64,000 bases of DNA, taken from contig NZ_BMXV01000009.1 of assembly GCF_014651935.1 (NCBI RefSeq), positions 1 to 64,000 of the forward strand. Reading direction: 5' to 3'. A program made the position numbers and the translations under genes. Below, piece after piece: positions 27,471-37,600 of this stretch (the stretch's first letter is position 1; each line of letters starts with the position of its first letter). The DNA comes from Marinobacter zhanjiangensis (GTDB lineage Bacteria; Pseudomonadota; Gammaproteobacteria; Pseudomonadales; Oleiphilaceae). Under the pieces are notes generated by a model that made no database searches, had not been told where the DNA came from, and saw only the letters and a list, made by a program, of their open reading frames with translations.

Positions 27471-28879
27471 CAGAGACGATGCATCGAATACTGATTGTAG
27501 AAGACGAAGAGATCATCCGCGCGGCTCTGCGCAAGCTGCTCCAGCACAATGGCTATGAGGTAGCCGTGGCCGACTCGGTCGAAGGGGCCACCGGCGAATA
27601 TGATCTCGACGCGTTTGATCTGATCATCTCCGACCTGCGCCTGCCCGGGGAAGCCGGCACCAGCCTGATTGGCCACGCTCCGGGGGTGCCGGTACTGATC
27701 ATGACCAGTTACGCCAGCCTGCGCTCGGCGGTGGACTCCATGAAAAAAGGCGCTGTGGAATACATCGCCAAGCCCTTCGACCATGACGAAATGCTCTCTG
27801 CGGTGGCAGGTATCCTGGCGGAAAACACCCGTGCGGCCACACCCGGTGAGCAGGAAGCCAGCGGTACCGACAGCTCTGGCAGCGACCCGGCAGACATCAT
27901 GTACGGGCAATGCGCGGCCATGCAGCGGGTATTTACCCTGATTCGCAAGGTCGCCCCCACGGAAACCACCGTGCTGATTCAGGGTGAGTCCGGCACCGGC
28001 AAGGAACTGGCCGCCCGCGCCCTGCATCTGCTGTCACCGAGGGCCAGCCACCCGCTGATTTCGGTTAACTGCGCCGCGATTCCGGAAAGCCTGATCGAGT
28101 CGGAACTGTTTGGTCATGAGAAGGGTGCCTTCACTGGCGCGGTTTCAGCCCGCACCGGCCTGGTTGAAGCCGCCGACGGCGGCAGCCTGTTCCTGGACGA
28201 GATCGGGGAACTGCCCCCTGAAGCCCAGGCGCGACTGTTGCGGGTATTACAGGAAGGAGAGATCCGCAAGGTGGGGTCCACCCAGAGCCGCCAGGTCAGC
28301 GTGCGCATGATTGCCGCCACCCACCGCAACCTGAAGGCCATGACCCGCACCGGCGAGTTCCGGGAAGACCTGTACTACCGCCTGAACGTGATGCAGATCC
28401 GCATTCCGCCCCTGCGGGAACGCCAGGGCGATGTCCTGGGCCTGTCCAAACGTTTTCTGGCACGACAGGCAGACCGGATGGGCAAACCCGGCCTCAGCCT
28501 GACCCCGGAAGCCATGAAAGCCATGGAGCGACACCGCTGGCCAGGCAACGTGCGGGAGCTGGAAAATGCCATAGAACGGGCTTCCATCCTGGCCGATGGC
28601 GATGTTATCGCCCCGGATCAACTGGACCTGGACATTGAAACAGGCGATGACTACAACATACCCAGCAGTCTCGTGGAGGGTGACAACGAGCAGACGCCAC
28701 CGCCTTCACGGGAGGCAGACTCGGGCAGCGACCTGTCACTGGAAGATTACTTCCAGCACTTTGTGTTGGAGAACCAGGACCGCATGAGCGAAACCGAGCT
28801 CGCCCAGAAGCTGGGCATCAGCCGAAAGTCCCTTTGGGAGCGCCGCCAGCGCCTGGGCATCCCCCGCAAGAAGAGCTGA
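27467..28879 (+). CDS. cbrB: NtrC-type response regulator CbrB
   Basis: 470 residues. The receiver domain has the phospho-Asp in [10 protein letters not shown]. The sigma-54 AAA+ domain has Walker A GESGTGKE and the GAFTGA loop that contacts sigma-54. A Fis-like helix-turn-helix ends the protein ([20 protein letters not shown]). ATG overlaps the cbrA stop. The intergenic region right after it carries clustered TGTTAC sites, a -24/-12 promoter and an A-rich sRNA, so its main target is immediately adjacent, as in Pseudomonas. Confidence 0.96.
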   Translation: MTETMHRILIVEDEEIIRAALRKLLQHNGYEVAVADSVEGATGEYDLDAFDLIISDLRLPGEAGTSLIGHAPGVPVLIMTSYASLRSAVDSMKKGAVEYIAKPFDHDEMLSAVAGILAENTRAATPGEQEASGTDSSGSDPADIMYGQCAAMQRVFTLIRKVAPTETTVLIQGESGTGKELAARALHLLSPRASHPLISVNCAAIPESLIESELFGHEKGAFTGAVSARTGLVEAADGGSLFLDEIGELPPEAQARLLRVLQEGEIRKVGSTQSRQVSVRMIAATHRNLKAMTRTGEFREDLYYRLNVMQIRIPPLRERQGDVLGLSKRFLARQADRMGKPGLSLTPEAMKAMERHRWPGNVRELENAIERASILADGDVIAPDQLDLDIETGDDYNIPSSLVEGDNEQTPPPSREADSGSDLSLEDYFQHFVLENQDRMSETELAQKLGISRKSLWERRQRLGIPRKKS

Positions 28880-28927
28880 CCCCCTACCTTTGCCTCCTGC
28901 CCCCTCGACCTGCAATCGTTATGGGAG

Positions 28928-29023
28928 TGTTACCCAGGTGTTACCGCACCGGTAACACTTGAGGTGTTACCCAGTGTTACCGCACGAAACACAAGATAAT
29001 GGATAACCGAGACATGAGTAACA
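28928..29023 (+). promoter_or_regulatory. Clustered CbrB-type sites (TGTTAC/GTAACA)
   Basis: Four TGTTAC hexamers (28928, 28939, 28965, 28975) and two GTAACA hexamers (28952, 29018) within 96 bp, 75-170 bp upstream of the sigma-54 promoter. CbrB of Pseudomonas binds TGTTAC/GTAACA elements upstream of crcZ. Spacing at enhancer distance supports this role. The binding itself is inferred. Confidence 0.7.
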
Positions 29024-29097
29024 CTAAGCGCGGGGTTTTTATTCCCAAAATCCATTAAAAATTTCTAATATGTTGTTTTTAAAGACTTTGGTAAAAC

Positions 29098-29113
29098 TGG
29101 CACGCGCACTGCA
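29098..29113 (+). promoter_or_regulatory. Sigma-54 (-24/-12) promoter of the CrcZ-like sRNA
   Basis: TGGCACG at the -24 position and TGCA at the -12 position. The GG (29099-29100) and GC (29111-29112) dinucleotides are 12 bp apart, which is the required spacing. The expected start of transcription is near 29124. Confidence 0.8.
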
Positions 29114-29123
29114 ATACCTTTGG

Positions 29124-29502
29124 TGCACAACAACAAAAACAATGTGACAACGCAGCGCCACAACAAAAACAAAAAGCTGCAGAAAAAGCGCCCGGCAACA
29201 AGAACAACAACAGGGCGTGAGCGAACTGAGTGTTTTGGGTACTGAGCTTTTTAGTGGTGCCCTGGCTTGTGAGAGCTGCAGTCGTAGAGAAGAAACGCCC
29301 TTGAGGTGTCGCTACAACTGCTGAAAGTGATCATGCAGTCACTACCGCTCTCTGTGTTCAAAGCGTTCCGTTTGCAGGATTGAAGGCCTCCAATGAGGTC
29401 AAAGCAGGCAAATGACCTGCCAACAATAATAACCGCAACAACAAAAACAATGCAGATCGTCTAATCTTACAGGGCGGGTTCGCAACAGCGTTCCCGCCTT
29501 TT
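29124..29502 (+). ncRNA. crcZ: CrcZ-like Hfq/Crc-sequestering small RNA
   Basis: Roughly 380-nt untranslated transcript predicted between a sigma-54 promoter and an intrinsic terminator, located between cbrB and pcnB exactly where crcZ lies in Pseudomonas. It carries repeated A-rich CA motifs of the type bound by Hfq with Crc: AACAACAAAAACAA at 29129-29142, CAACAAAAACAAAAA at 29161-29175, one at 29196-29212, one at 29421-29432, and CAACAACAAAAACAA at 29436-29450. The likely role is to titrate Hfq/Crc and so relieve carbon catabolite repression when CbrAB is active. Boundaries are predicted from the promoter and terminator only. Confidence 0.85.
29472..29502 (+). terminator. Terminator of CrcZ-like sRNA
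   Basis: GGCGGG (29473-29478) pairs with CCCGCC (29493-29498), followed by TTTT and more T-rich sequence. It ends the A-rich sRNA. Confidence 0.75.
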
Positions 29503-29678
29503 GATTTTCTGGCCCTCCCCCACCGGTAACAGACGCCAACATGGGCAAATCCTGCGCAAACCGTTAAACTCTCCCTCCTGCGAGGATGGCGCCGGCCAAA
29601 AGACCGCGTCCGTCCAGCCAACGTCAAACCACGGTCAGCCCCGGAGCCGGGCCACCAACAAGCAGTTCATGGATTTCA

Positions 29679-31040
29679 ATGCTGAGAAACATACAGAAAA
29701 AAGTTCGCGCCCTGTTTCCCTCGAAAGCCCCGGCGAGACCGGTCTACCAGCGTCGGGAAATCCCGAGGGACCAGCACAACGTGTCACGCTCGATGATCAG
29801 CGAGCCGGCAAAGAAGGTGCTCAACCGCCTCAACAAGGCGGGCTTCGAAGCCTACCTGGTGGGCGGCGGCGTCCGTGACATCCTGCTGGGAGAACAGCCC
29901 AAGGATTTCGATATCGCCACCGACGCCACGCCGGAGGAGGTGCACGAACTGTTTCGCAACTCCCGCCTGATCGGTCGACGCTTCCGCATTGTCCATGTAC
30001 TGTTCGGCCGCGAAGTCATCGAGGTGACCACCTTTCGCGGCAACGCCGGCAATGACGACGCGGATGATGACGATGACCGCAAGACCAACGAGCATGGCCT
30101 GCTGTTGCGGGACAACGTTTACGGCAACCAGCAGGAAGATGCCCTGCGACGGGACTTTACCGTCAACGCCCTGTACTACTGCATCCGCGATTTCACCATC
30201 GTTGATTACGCCGGCGGCGTCGAAGATCTGGACAACCGCCAGCTGAGACTGATCGGCGACCCGGAAACCCGCTATCGCGAGGACCCGGTACGTATGCTGC
30301 GGGCGGTGCGCTTTGCCGCCAAACTCGGTTTTACCATCGAACCCGTCACCGAAGCACCCATTCGCGAACTGGCTCCGCTGCTGACTCATATCCCCCCCGC
30401 ACGCCTGTTCGAGGAAGTACTCAAACTGTTTTCCGCCGGCTATGGGGAGGCCACCTGGTACCTGCTGCAGCAGTACGACCTGCTGGCCCCCCTGTTCCCG
30501 GAGACAGTCCGCGCCATTGACGAGGGCCAGCCGGATGAGCTGATCGTCAAGGCCCTGCAGAACACCGACGACCGGCTTCGGCAGAGCAAGTCGGTGACGC
30601 CCTACTTCATGTTTGCCGCCCTGCTCTGGCCCGCCCTGCAGGCGGAATGGCAGCGTCGACAGGACAATGGCGAACCGGCACAGCCGGCACTGCATCAGTC
30701 CATTGGCAAGGTAATTGGCCGGCAGGTGCAGGCCATTTCCATCCCCAAGCGCTTCTCGGGCCCGATGAAAGAAATCTGGGAATTGCAGATGCGCCTGCCC
30801 CGGCGCCAGGGCAAGCGGGCCTACGCGATCATGGACCACCCCAGGTTCCGGGCCGCCTACGACTTCCTGCTGGTGCGGGAAGCGGCCGGCGAGATCGAGC
30901 CCGGGCTCGGCCAGTGGTGGACGGATTTCCAGGCCGCGGATGACCGTGAGCGTGAGCGGATGCTCAGCCAGCTGGGCCAGCAAGGGCCGCGCAAGCGTCG
31001 TCGGGGTCGCAAGCCGGCCAGCCAGAGGCAAGACGGGTGA
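29679..31040 (+). CDS. pcnB: Poly(A) polymerase I
   Basis: Adds 3' poly(A) tails that mark RNAs for decay. 453 residues. The nucleotidyltransferase signature is LVGGGVRDILLG followed by DFDIATD, where the two Asp bind metal. The class II CCA-adding/poly(A) polymerase body follows, and the basic tail RRGRKP binds RNA. ATG 29679 gives the family-like N-terminus; upstream in-frame codons lead back into non-conserved sequence. The stop overlaps the start of folK. Confidence 0.94.
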   Translation: MLRNIQKKVRALFPSKAPARPVYQRREIPRDQHNVSRSMISEPAKKVLNRLNKAGFEAYLVGGGVRDILLGEQPKDFDIATDATPEEVHELFRNSRLIGRRFRIVHVLFGREVIEVTTFRGNAGNDDADDDDDRKTNEHGLLLRDNVYGNQQEDALRRDFTVNALYYCIRDFTIVDYAGGVEDLDNRQLRLIGDPETRYREDPVRMLRAVRFAAKLGFTIEPVTEAPIRELAPLLTHIPPARLFEEVLKLFSAGYGEATWYLLQQYDLLAPLFPETVRAIDEGQPDELIVKALQNTDDRLRQSKSVTPYFMFAALLWPALQAEWQRRQDNGEPAQPALHQSIGKVIGRQVQAISIPKRFSGPMKEIWELQMRLPRRQGKRAYAIMDHPRFRAAYDFLLVREAAGEIEPGLGQWWTDFQAADDRERERMLSQLGQQGPRKRRRGRKPASQRQDG

Positions 31041-31555
31041 GCAGACAGGTCGAGGCCTGGATCGGGCTCGGCAGCAACCTGGAGGAGCCACTCCAGCAAC
31101 TGGCCAGCGCTGTCACCGGCCTGGCCATGCTGCCCCGCACCACCCTGCTCAGCCAGTCTCCTTTCTACCGCAGTCGCCCCATGGGCCCCCAGGACCAGCC
31201 GGATTTTGTCAATGGCGTGGCCCTGCTGCAGACCAGCCTGCCGGCGGAATCCCTGCTTGACGAGCTACAACAGCTCGAGCAGCAACATGGCCGGGTTCGC
31301 GAACGACACTGGGGCCCTCGAACCCTGGACCTGGACCTGCTGCTTTACGGTCGCGAAACGCTGAATACCGAGCGCCTGACAGTGCCTCACCCCGGCATCC
31401 CCGACCGGGACTTCGTGCTGCGCCCGATGCTGGACATTAACCCCGGGGTGACACTGCCGGATGGCCGCAGGATCGACGAGCTTCTTGCGCTATGCACTGA
31501 CAGCCATCTGCAGCGACTGGAACCGCCCCTTGCCTCGTCATCGCGCCACCATTAA
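31037..31555 (+). CDS. folK: HPPK, 6-hydroxymethyl-7,8-dihydropterin pyrophosphokinase
   Basis: Transfers pyrophosphate from ATP to the pterin in folate synthesis. 172 residues. The signature GLGSNLEEP opens the protein and the catalytic motif WGPRTLDLDLLLYG holds the magnesium-binding Asp pair. The start is GTG 31037, overlapping the pcnB stop. The pcnB-folK-panB-panC order is conserved in Pseudomonas. A second, diverged folK lies at 34969-35466. Confidence 0.95.
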   Translation: MSRQVEAWIGLGSNLEEPLQQLASAVTGLAMLPRTTLLSQSPFYRSRPMGPQDQPDFVNGVALLQTSLPAESLLDELQQLEQQHGRVRERHWGPRTLDLDLLLYGRETLNTERLTVPHPGIPDRDFVLRPMLDINPGVTLPDGRRIDELLALCTDSHLQRLEPPLASSSRHH

Positions 31556-31647
31556 CCTTGGTGAATGCCCGGAAAAGCTACTTGCGATAAGCTTCAGGGA
31601 TTGCAACGCTCAACCTGCCACATCATTCCAGTAAAGGCGTCTTATCT

Positions 31648-32439
31648 ATGGCCGTTACCATCAACACCCTGCGAGACTACAAGGACAAGGGCGAAGCCTT
31701 TGCCGTGCTCACCGCCTATGACGCGGCGTTTGCCCAGGTTGTCAGCGAAGCCGGTGTCGACGTCATCCTCATAGGCGACTCACTGGGCATGGTCCTGCAG
31801 GGCAACGACAGCACCCTGCCGGTCACCCTCGAGGAAATGTGCTATCACACCCGCTGTGTGGCCGCCGGTAACCAGGGCGCGCTGATCATGGCCGACATGC
31901 CCTTCATGAGCTACGGCACCGTCCCGGATGCCCTGGACAACGCGGCGGAGCTGATGCGCGCCGGCGCCCATATGGTCAAGCTGGAAGGCAGTGACTGGAT
32001 GAAAGAAACCATCACCGCCCTCAGCGAGCGGGGCGTGCCGGTCTGCGCCCACCTGGGCCTGACGCCCCAGTTCGTCAACAAACTGGGCGGCTACAAAGTG
32101 CAGGGTCGCGACGAGAAACAGGCGGAACTGATGATTGAACACGCCAGTGACCTGGTGGCCTCCGGGGCCGATGTCATCCTGTTGGAATGCGTACCAGCTC
32201 CCCTGGCGGCCCGCATTACCCAGGCGGTCCAGGCGCCGGTGATCGGCATCGGTGCCGGTAAGGACACCGACGCCCAGGTGCTGGTGCTCCACGACATGCT
32301 GGGCATTCCGGAAGGTCGCAAGGCCAAATTCGTCAAGAACTTCCTGGCCGAAGGCGGCAGTATTCCCGGCGCGATCGAGGCCTACGTCAAGGCTGTTCGT
32401 GACCGCACTTTCCCCGGCGAGGAGCATACGTTCAAGTAA
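31648..32439 (+). CDS. panB: 3-methyl-2-oxobutanoate hydroxymethyltransferase
   Basis: First step of pantothenate synthesis: makes ketopantoate from ketoisovalerate and methylene-tetrahydrofolate. 263 residues. Magnesium-binding GDSLGMV, the KLEG strand, and the IGIGAG motif are present. The terminal A of its stop is the first base of the panC start (TAATG), giving a 1-bp overlap. Confidence 0.97.
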   Translation: MAVTINTLRDYKDKGEAFAVLTAYDAAFAQVVSEAGVDVILIGDSLGMVLQGNDSTLPVTLEEMCYHTRCVAAGNQGALIMADMPFMSYGTVPDALDNAAELMRAGAHMVKLEGSDWMKETITALSERGVPVCAHLGLTPQFVNKLGGYKVQGRDEKQAELMIEHASDLVASGADVILLECVPAPLAARITQAVQAPVIGIGAGKDTDAQVLVLHDMLGIPEGRKAKFVKNFLAEGGSIPGAIEAYVKAVRDRTFPGEEHTFK

Positions 32440-33287
32440 TGCGTACCGTACATACTATCAAGGAACTCAGGGCGGTTATCCGCAGCTATCGCACTCAGGG
32501 CAAACGGGTGGGCCTGGTACCCACCATGGGCAACCTGCACAAGGGCCACCTGGCGCTGGTTCGCCGGGCCCGGGAAGCGTCGGATGTGGTGGTCACCAGC
32601 ATCTTCGTCAACCCCATGCAGTTCGGCGCCGGCGAGGACCTGGATGCCTATCCCCGCACCCTGGCGGACGACCAGCGCAAGCTGGAGGCCGAGGGCAACA
32701 CCCTGCTGTTTGCACCCACGGTGCAGGACGTATACCCGGATGGTCTCGCCCGCCAGACCCAGGTGGTAGTGCCGGAGGTCAGTGAAGGCCACTGCGGGGC
32801 CAGTCGTCCCGGTCACTTTGATGGCGTCGCCACGGTGGTGACCATGCTGTTCAATATGGTGCAGCCGGACGTCGCCGTGTTCGGTGAAAAGGACTACCAG
32901 CAGCTGGCCGTCATCCGCAAGTTGGTGCAGGACCTGTTCATCCCGGTGGACGTCATCGGCCTGCCCACCATGCGGGAGACCGACGGACTGGCCATGAGCT
33001 CACGCAATGGCTATCTTTCCTCCAGCGAACGCAAAGTGGCACCTGCCTTGCATCGAGTACTGTCAGAGACGGGCAAGTCCATTGCCGAAGGCAATGACGA
33101 CTTCGCCACCCTGGAAGCTACCGCCCGTGAAAAGCTCATCGCCGAAGGCTTGCGACCGGACTACTTCAACATCGTCAACAGCCTCACCCTGAAACCGGCA
33201 ACACCCGGAGACCGCCAGATTACTGCGCTGGCGGCGGCTTTCCTGGGAACAACACGATTGATAGATAACCTGTCAGTCGAACGCTAA
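32439..33287 (+). CDS. panC: Pantothenate synthetase
   Basis: ATP-dependent condensation of pantoate with beta-alanine. 282 residues. The HIGH-like motif lies in [12 protein letters not shown], and GEKDYQQL and MSSRN (the KMSKS-like loop) are present. It is translationally coupled to panB. panD is not in the window. Confidence 0.97.
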   Translation: MRTVHTIKELRAVIRSYRTQGKRVGLVPTMGNLHKGHLALVRRAREASDVVVTSIFVNPMQFGAGEDLDAYPRTLADDQRKLEAEGNTLLFAPTVQDVYPDGLARQTQVVVPEVSEGHCGASRPGHFDGVATVVTMLFNMVQPDVAVFGEKDYQQLAVIRKLVQDLFIPVDVIGLPTMRETDGLAMSSRNGYLSSSERKVAPALHRVLSETGKSIAEGNDDFATLEATAREKLIAEGLRPDYFNIVNSLTLKPATPGDRQITALAAAFLGTTRLIDNLSVER

Positions 33288-33311
33288 CGCCCTGCAGCGA
33301 AAGGAAGCGAT

Positions 33312-34961
33312 ATGACAACGGAAGGCTCACCGCTGGTGTGGAAACCGGAATGGCAGGCCCTGCGAGAGCATCAGGCCGCTCTGACGGACACCCATATGCG
33401 AGCACTGTTCCGGGACGACCCGGAGCGGTTCCACCGCTTTTCCATTCAGGCCGCCGGACTGCGGCTGGACTACTCAAAGAACCGCATCAACCATGACACT
33501 CTGCCCCTGCTGACCGCCCTGGCCCGCGCCTGCGGGTTGCCGGACGCCACCGAGGCCATGTTCTCCGGCACCGCCATCAACAACACCGAGAACCGCCCGG
33601 CCCTGCATACCGCTCTGCGCGCGGCCGCGGGCAGCGACATCCGTGTCAGCGGTGAGAATATCGTGCCGGAAGTACAGGCGACCCTGGACCGAATGGAATC
33701 CTTTGTCGAACGGGTCCATGGGGGTGAACTGACAGGGTTCCGGGGCGATACCCTGACCGACATCGTATCGATCGGTATTGGCGGCTCGTATCTGGGGCCC
33801 CGCATGATCACCGAGGCGCTCAAACCGCTGGCCCGGGAAGGCATACGGTGCCACTACGTGGCCAATATCGACGGCACGGATATCAGCGAAGTGCTGCGCC
33901 AGGTAAGGCCGGAAACCACCCTGTTCCTGGTACAATCGAAATCTTTCAGCACCCAGGAAACCCTGGCCAACAGCCAGCTGGCCCGGCAGTGGCTGCGGGA
34001 TAACGGTGCCAGTGACACCGACCTGGGGCACCATTTTGTAGCCGTCACCGCCAATGCCGCCGCAGCCAGGGAATTCGGCATTCACGACGATGCCATTTTT
34101 CCCATGTGGGACTGGGTGGGCGGCCGCTATTCCCTCTGGTCCGCCATCGGCCTGCCCATTGCCCTGACCCTGGGCATGGACCATTTTCGCCGTCTGCTGG
34201 CCGGCGCCCGGGCCATGGACAATCATTTCCGCCATGCTCCACTGCAGGACAACATGCCAGTGGTGATGGCTCTGCTGGGCGTCTGGTATGTGAATTTCTG
34301 GGGCGCAGACAGCCATACCATTCTCACCTACGACGAATACCTGAAGAACCTGCCCAACCACCTCCAGCAACTGGACATGGAAAGCAACGGCAAGCGGGTT
34401 GATCGTGATGGCCGGCCCGTGGACTATGCGACCGGTCCGGTCATCTGGGGCGGGGTCGGCGCCAATGGCCAGCACGCTTACCACCAGCTGCTGCATCAGG
34501 GCACCGTGCTGTCACCAGCGGATTTCATCATCCCCCTGAACAGCCACAACCCGGTCGCCAACCACCACGCCACCCTGTTCGCCAACTGCCTGGCCCAGAG
34601 CCAGGCGCTGATGCAGGGCAAGACCGAAGATGAGGCGCGCACAGAGCTTCAGGATCAGGGGCTGCCTGCCGACGAGGTGGACCGGCTGGCGCCCCACAAG
34701 GTCGTCCCCGGCAACAAACCGTCGAATACCCTGGTGTTCGACAAGGCGTCGCCGGAAACCATTGGCGCCCTGGTGGCGCTTTATGAGCACCGCACCTTCG
34801 TCCAGGGAGTAATCTGGAATCTGAACTCGTTCGATCAGTGGGGGGTTGAACTGGGCAAGCAACTGGGCAAACCCATCCTGCAGCAGCTGAACGAGGGGAT
34901 CACCGATGTGGCACTGGACAGCTCCACCGCCGGACTGATGAAACTGTTTCGGGGCGAATGA
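33312..34961 (+). CDS. pgi: Glucose-6-phosphate isomerase
   Basis: Interconverts glucose-6-phosphate and fructose-6-phosphate. 549 residues. The SIGIGGSYLGP sugar-phosphate loop and the family signatures VGGRYSLWSAIGLP and GVELGKQLGKPI are intact. AAGGAAG lies ahead of ATG, 24 bp after panC. It converges with folK2, with an 8-bp gap. Confidence 0.97.
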   Translation: MTTEGSPLVWKPEWQALREHQAALTDTHMRALFRDDPERFHRFSIQAAGLRLDYSKNRINHDTLPLLTALARACGLPDATEAMFSGTAINNTENRPALHTALRAAAGSDIRVSGENIVPEVQATLDRMESFVERVHGGELTGFRGDTLTDIVSIGIGGSYLGPRMITEALKPLAREGIRCHYVANIDGTDISEVLRQVRPETTLFLVQSKSFSTQETLANSQLARQWLRDNGASDTDLGHHFVAVTANAAAAREFGIHDDAIFPMWDWVGGRYSLWSAIGLPIALTLGMDHFRRLLAGARAMDNHFRHAPLQDNMPVVMALLGVWYVNFWGADSHTILTYDEYLKNLPNHLQQLDMESNGKRVDRDGRPVDYATGPVIWGGVGANGQHAYHQLLHQGTVLSPADFIIPLNSHNPVANHHATLFANCLAQSQALMQGKTEDEARTELQDQGLPADEVDRLAPHKVVPGNKPSNTLVFDKASPETIGALVALYEHRTFVQGVIWNLNSFDQWGVELGKQLGKPILQQLNEGITDVALDSSTAGLMKLFRGE

Positions 34962-34968
34962 CGGGCGC

Positions 34969-35466
34969 CTATGGCCAGCGGAAGTCCACGGGCCATAGTT
35001 TCTGATCACTCCGGTAGGACTGCCACAGCTCGCGGTAGGTGCGCCCGTCGACCGGGTGCCGGCAGCCTCCCGCCAGGTCCGCCAGAGGTCTCAGCACGAA
35101 GGCATTGAGCAGGATTTCCTCACGCGGGATATCCACCCCGTCGCGGGGCTGGCCCAGGTCACCGTAGGTGAGGATATCCAGATCGAGCGTGCGGGGGCTG
35201 AATCGGCGGGCATTGGCCTGGCAGCCATGATCCGTTTCGATCGATTTCAGGCAGCGGCTCAGTTCGGCCACGGTCTTGCCCGTGCGGACGCCGACCACCA
35301 GGTTAAGGAACGGTGAGCCATCGAAGCCCACAGCCTCGCTTTCATAGACGGGCGACACCTGCAACTCGCCGAACTCCCGCGCCAGCGCATTCAGGCCGGC
35401 GCGAATATATCGCTCCCGGTCGACATTACTGCCCACTCCGATAAAAACCTGCACCATCCCGCTCAT
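34969..35466 (-). CDS. folK: Second HPPK-family protein (FolK2)
   Basis: 165 residues of the HPPK fold: GVGSNVDRERYI at the start, and RFSPRTLDLDILTYGD with the metal-binding Asp pair retained. It differs strongly from the other HPPK in this window, with NARRFSPRTLDLD in place of HWGPRTLDLD. It overlaps folB by 4 bp, so the two folate steps are coupled. Pseudomonas has a similar extra homologue beside folB. Whether it is redundant or acts on another pterin cannot be told. Confidence 0.88.
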   Translation of the reverse strand: MSGMVQVFIGVGSNVDRERYIRAGLNALAREFGELQVSPVYESEAVGFDGSPFLNLVVGVRTGKTVAELSRCLKSIETDHGCQANARRFSPRTLDLDILTYGDLGQPRDGVDIPREEILLNAFVLRPLADLAGGCRHPVDGRTYRELWQSYRSDQKLWPVDFRWP

Positions 35467-35822
35467 CGCCAGTCACCACGCTGGATACGCACGCCCACCT
35501 GATGAGCTGCTGGCACCGCCCCGGGTTTCCACAGGGTCAGACGGAGCGCCGGAACAGCGAAGGCTTCCATCAGATCGGCGGCCAGCTTTTCCGCCGCGGT
35601 CTCCAGTAATGCCGGCTGGCAGCCCTCGAAGAAGCTCTGCACATGCTCACTCACGGCGGCATAGTCCAGCGCCTGGCGAACCTCATCGGAAGCGGCGGCG
35701 GGGCGGTTATCCCAGGCCATTTCCAGATCCACCCGCAGCTGCTGGCGAATCTCCCGCTCCCAATCATAGACACCAATCACCGCCTCCACGACCAGGCCTT
35801 CGATCAATACGCTGTCGGTCAA
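35463..35822 (-). CDS. folB: Dihydroneopterin aldolase
   Basis: 119 residues. Cleaves dihydroneopterin to hydroxymethyl-dihydropterin, the HPPK substrate. It shows the family N-terminus VLIEGLVVEAVIGVYDWERE, the DYAAVSE motif with the following helix, and the LxLWKPGAVP strand. It leads the folB-folK2 pair and is divergent from plsY. Confidence 0.95.
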   Translation of the reverse strand: MTDSVLIEGLVVEAVIGVYDWEREIRQQLRVDLEMAWDNRPAAASDEVRQALDYAAVSEHVQSFFEGCQPALLETAAEKLAADLMEAFAVPALRLTLWKPGAVPAAHQVGVRIQRGDWR

Positions 35823-35929
35823 AGCGTTCCGTCTCCAGATTTAGCTATTTGCTGATTGAACCGTTGCTGGCAACGGGATAAGGTCGGTGGTTTCAGACTT
35901 CAGGTACTGCACGGATATCCCGACCAACC

Positions 35930-36523
35930 ATGGATGTAGCCAGCCACCCCATTCTGTTTATTGCTATCTGCGCCCTCGCCTACCTGCTGGGCTCGGTACT
36001 GTTTGCCATTCCCATCTGCCAGCTATCGGGACTGTCAGACCCCCGCGCTCTGGGTTCCCGCAACCCCGGTGCTACCAATGTCTACCGCAGTGGCGGACCG
36101 CTGCCCGCCATCATCACCCTGCTGCTGGATGCGCTGAAAGGCGCAGCACCGGTGTGGCTGGCGCAGCAGTTCGGCTTTTCCGTATTCGCCCAGGCCATGG
36201 TTGCCCTGTGCGCGGTCACCGGCCATATGGTACCGGTCTGGTACCGTTTCCAGGGCGGCAAGGGCGTGGCCACAGCCCTGGGATCCGGCCTGGTGCTGGC
36301 ACCGCTGACCACTTCATTGCTGGCGCTGATCTGGCTGCTGGTGCTGTGGCGCTGGCGGATCTCCGCCCTGGCCTCGGTCATCGCGCTCGGCTCCGGCCCG
36401 GTCATCAGTGCCCTGCTCGAACCGGAAACCCTGCCCATGTTCGGCCTGCTGGCCATTGTCATCGTGATACGCCACCGCAACAACCTGATACGCCTGGCAC
36501 AGGGCCGCGAGAGCCGGTTCTAG
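35930..36523 (+). CDS. plsY: Glycerol-3-phosphate acyltransferase PlsY
   Basis: Inner-membrane enzyme that transfers acyl groups from acyl-phosphate to glycerol-3-phosphate. 197 residues with five predicted helices. The three conserved loops are GSRNPGATNVYR, GHMVPVWYRFQGGKGVATALG and RHRNNLIRL. It is divergent from folB and convergent with tsaD, as in Pseudomonas. Confidence 0.96.
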   Translation: MDVASHPILFIAICALAYLLGSVLFAIPICQLSGLSDPRALGSRNPGATNVYRSGGPLPAIITLLLDALKGAAPVWLAQQFGFSVFAQAMVALCAVTGHMVPVWYRFQGGKGVATALGSGLVLAPLTTSLLALIWLLVLWRWRISALASVIALGSGPVISALLEPETLPMFGLLAIVIVIRHRNNLIRLAQGRESRF

Positions 36524-36531
36524 CGGCCTCT

Positions 36532-37584
36532 TTATACCAGACCGTCAGTGCGCTCCTCTGACAGGCCCGGCAGGGTATCCATGGGCCAGCGCGGCCGCGC
36601 CACGATCCGCTCACCATCCCGTTGCCCCGCCAGCAATCGCTGGCAGCCCGCATAGGCGATCATCGCGCCGTTATCGGTGCAGAATTCGGGCCGCGCGTAG
36701 AATACCGATGCGCCCCGTTTTCCGGCCATGGCTTCCAGTGCCGCCCGCAACCTGCGGTTGGCACTGACACCGCCGGCCATCACCAGGCGGTCACAGTCCG
36801 CCGCATCCAGGGCCCGGCGACACTTGATCACCAGGGTATCCACCACCGCGCTCTCAAATGCCAGGGCAATGTCGGCCCGGGTCTGGTCGCTCCAGTTATC
36901 CGCTTTTTTCTCGGCCGTCACGGTATTGAGGGTGAAGGTCTTCAGCCCGCTGAAGCTGAACTCCAGGCCCGGGCGGTCCGTCATCGGGCGCGGGAAACGA
37001 TAGATTCCTTCGCGGCCCTGCTCCGCCAGCGCCGCAACCCGGGGGCCACCTGGATAATCCAGCTCCAGCATTTTGGCGGTTTTGTCGAAAGCCTCGCCGG
37101 CCGCGTCATCCACCGACTCACCCAGCAACTGGTACTGGCCGATGCCCTCCACCTTTACCAACTGAGTGTGGCCGCCGGAAACCAGCAGCGCCACAAACGG
37201 GAAGGCGGGCGGGTTCTCCTCCAGCATCGGCGCCAGCAGATGGCCTTCCATGTGATGGATACCCAGCACTGGCACATCCAGGGCCAGGCCAAGGGCATGG
37301 GCCAGCGAACCACCCACCATCAGGGCACCCACCAGGCCGGGGCCGGCGGTGTAGGCAATTCCCGAAATGTCCGCGCGCTGGCAGCCGGCCTTGCCCAGCA
37401 CTTCGTCACACAGCGGGAGCAGTTTGCGGACGTGGTCCCGCGACGCCAACTCCGGCACTACGCCGCCATAGTCAGCATGCAGGTCAGTCTGGCTGAACAG
37501 GGCATCGGCCAGCAGGCCACGCTCGCTGTCGTAGAGCGCCACACCGGTTTCGTCACAGGACGTTTCGATACCCAGAATCAGCAT
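36532..37584 (-). CDS. tsaD: tRNA N6-threonylcarbamoyladenosine transferase TsaD
   Basis: Catalytic subunit of the t6A-forming complex that modifies A37 of ANN-decoding tRNAs. 350 residues. The family motifs are [21 protein letters not shown] (metal-binding His pair) and VSGGHTQLV. It is divergent from rpsU. The structured repeat copy B begins 17 bp upstream of its start. Confidence 0.97.
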   Translation of the reverse strand: MLILGIETSCDETGVALYDSERGLLADALFSQTDLHADYGGVVPELASRDHVRKLLPLCDEVLGKAGCQRADISGIAYTAGPGLVGALMVGGSLAHALGLALDVPVLGIHHMEGHLLAPMLEENPPAFPFVALLVSGGHTQLVKVEGIGQYQLLGESVDDAAGEAFDKTAKMLELDYPGGPRVAALAEQGREGIYRFPRPMTDRPGLEFSFSGLKTFTLNTVTAEKKADNWSDQTRADIALAFESAVVDTLVIKCRRALDAADCDRLVMAGGVSANRRLRAALEAMAGKRGASVFYARPEFCTDNGAMIAYAGCQRLLAGQRDGERIVARPRWPMDTLPGLSEERTDGLV

Positions 37585-37600
37585 GGCCAGTACCTCAGGT

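Noticed and set aside
28921..29460. CRISPR-like array suggested by repeated AACAACAA and TGTTAC units
   Set aside because: Repeats are too short and irregular, without constant spacers; they fit CbrB sites and Hfq/Crc motifs.
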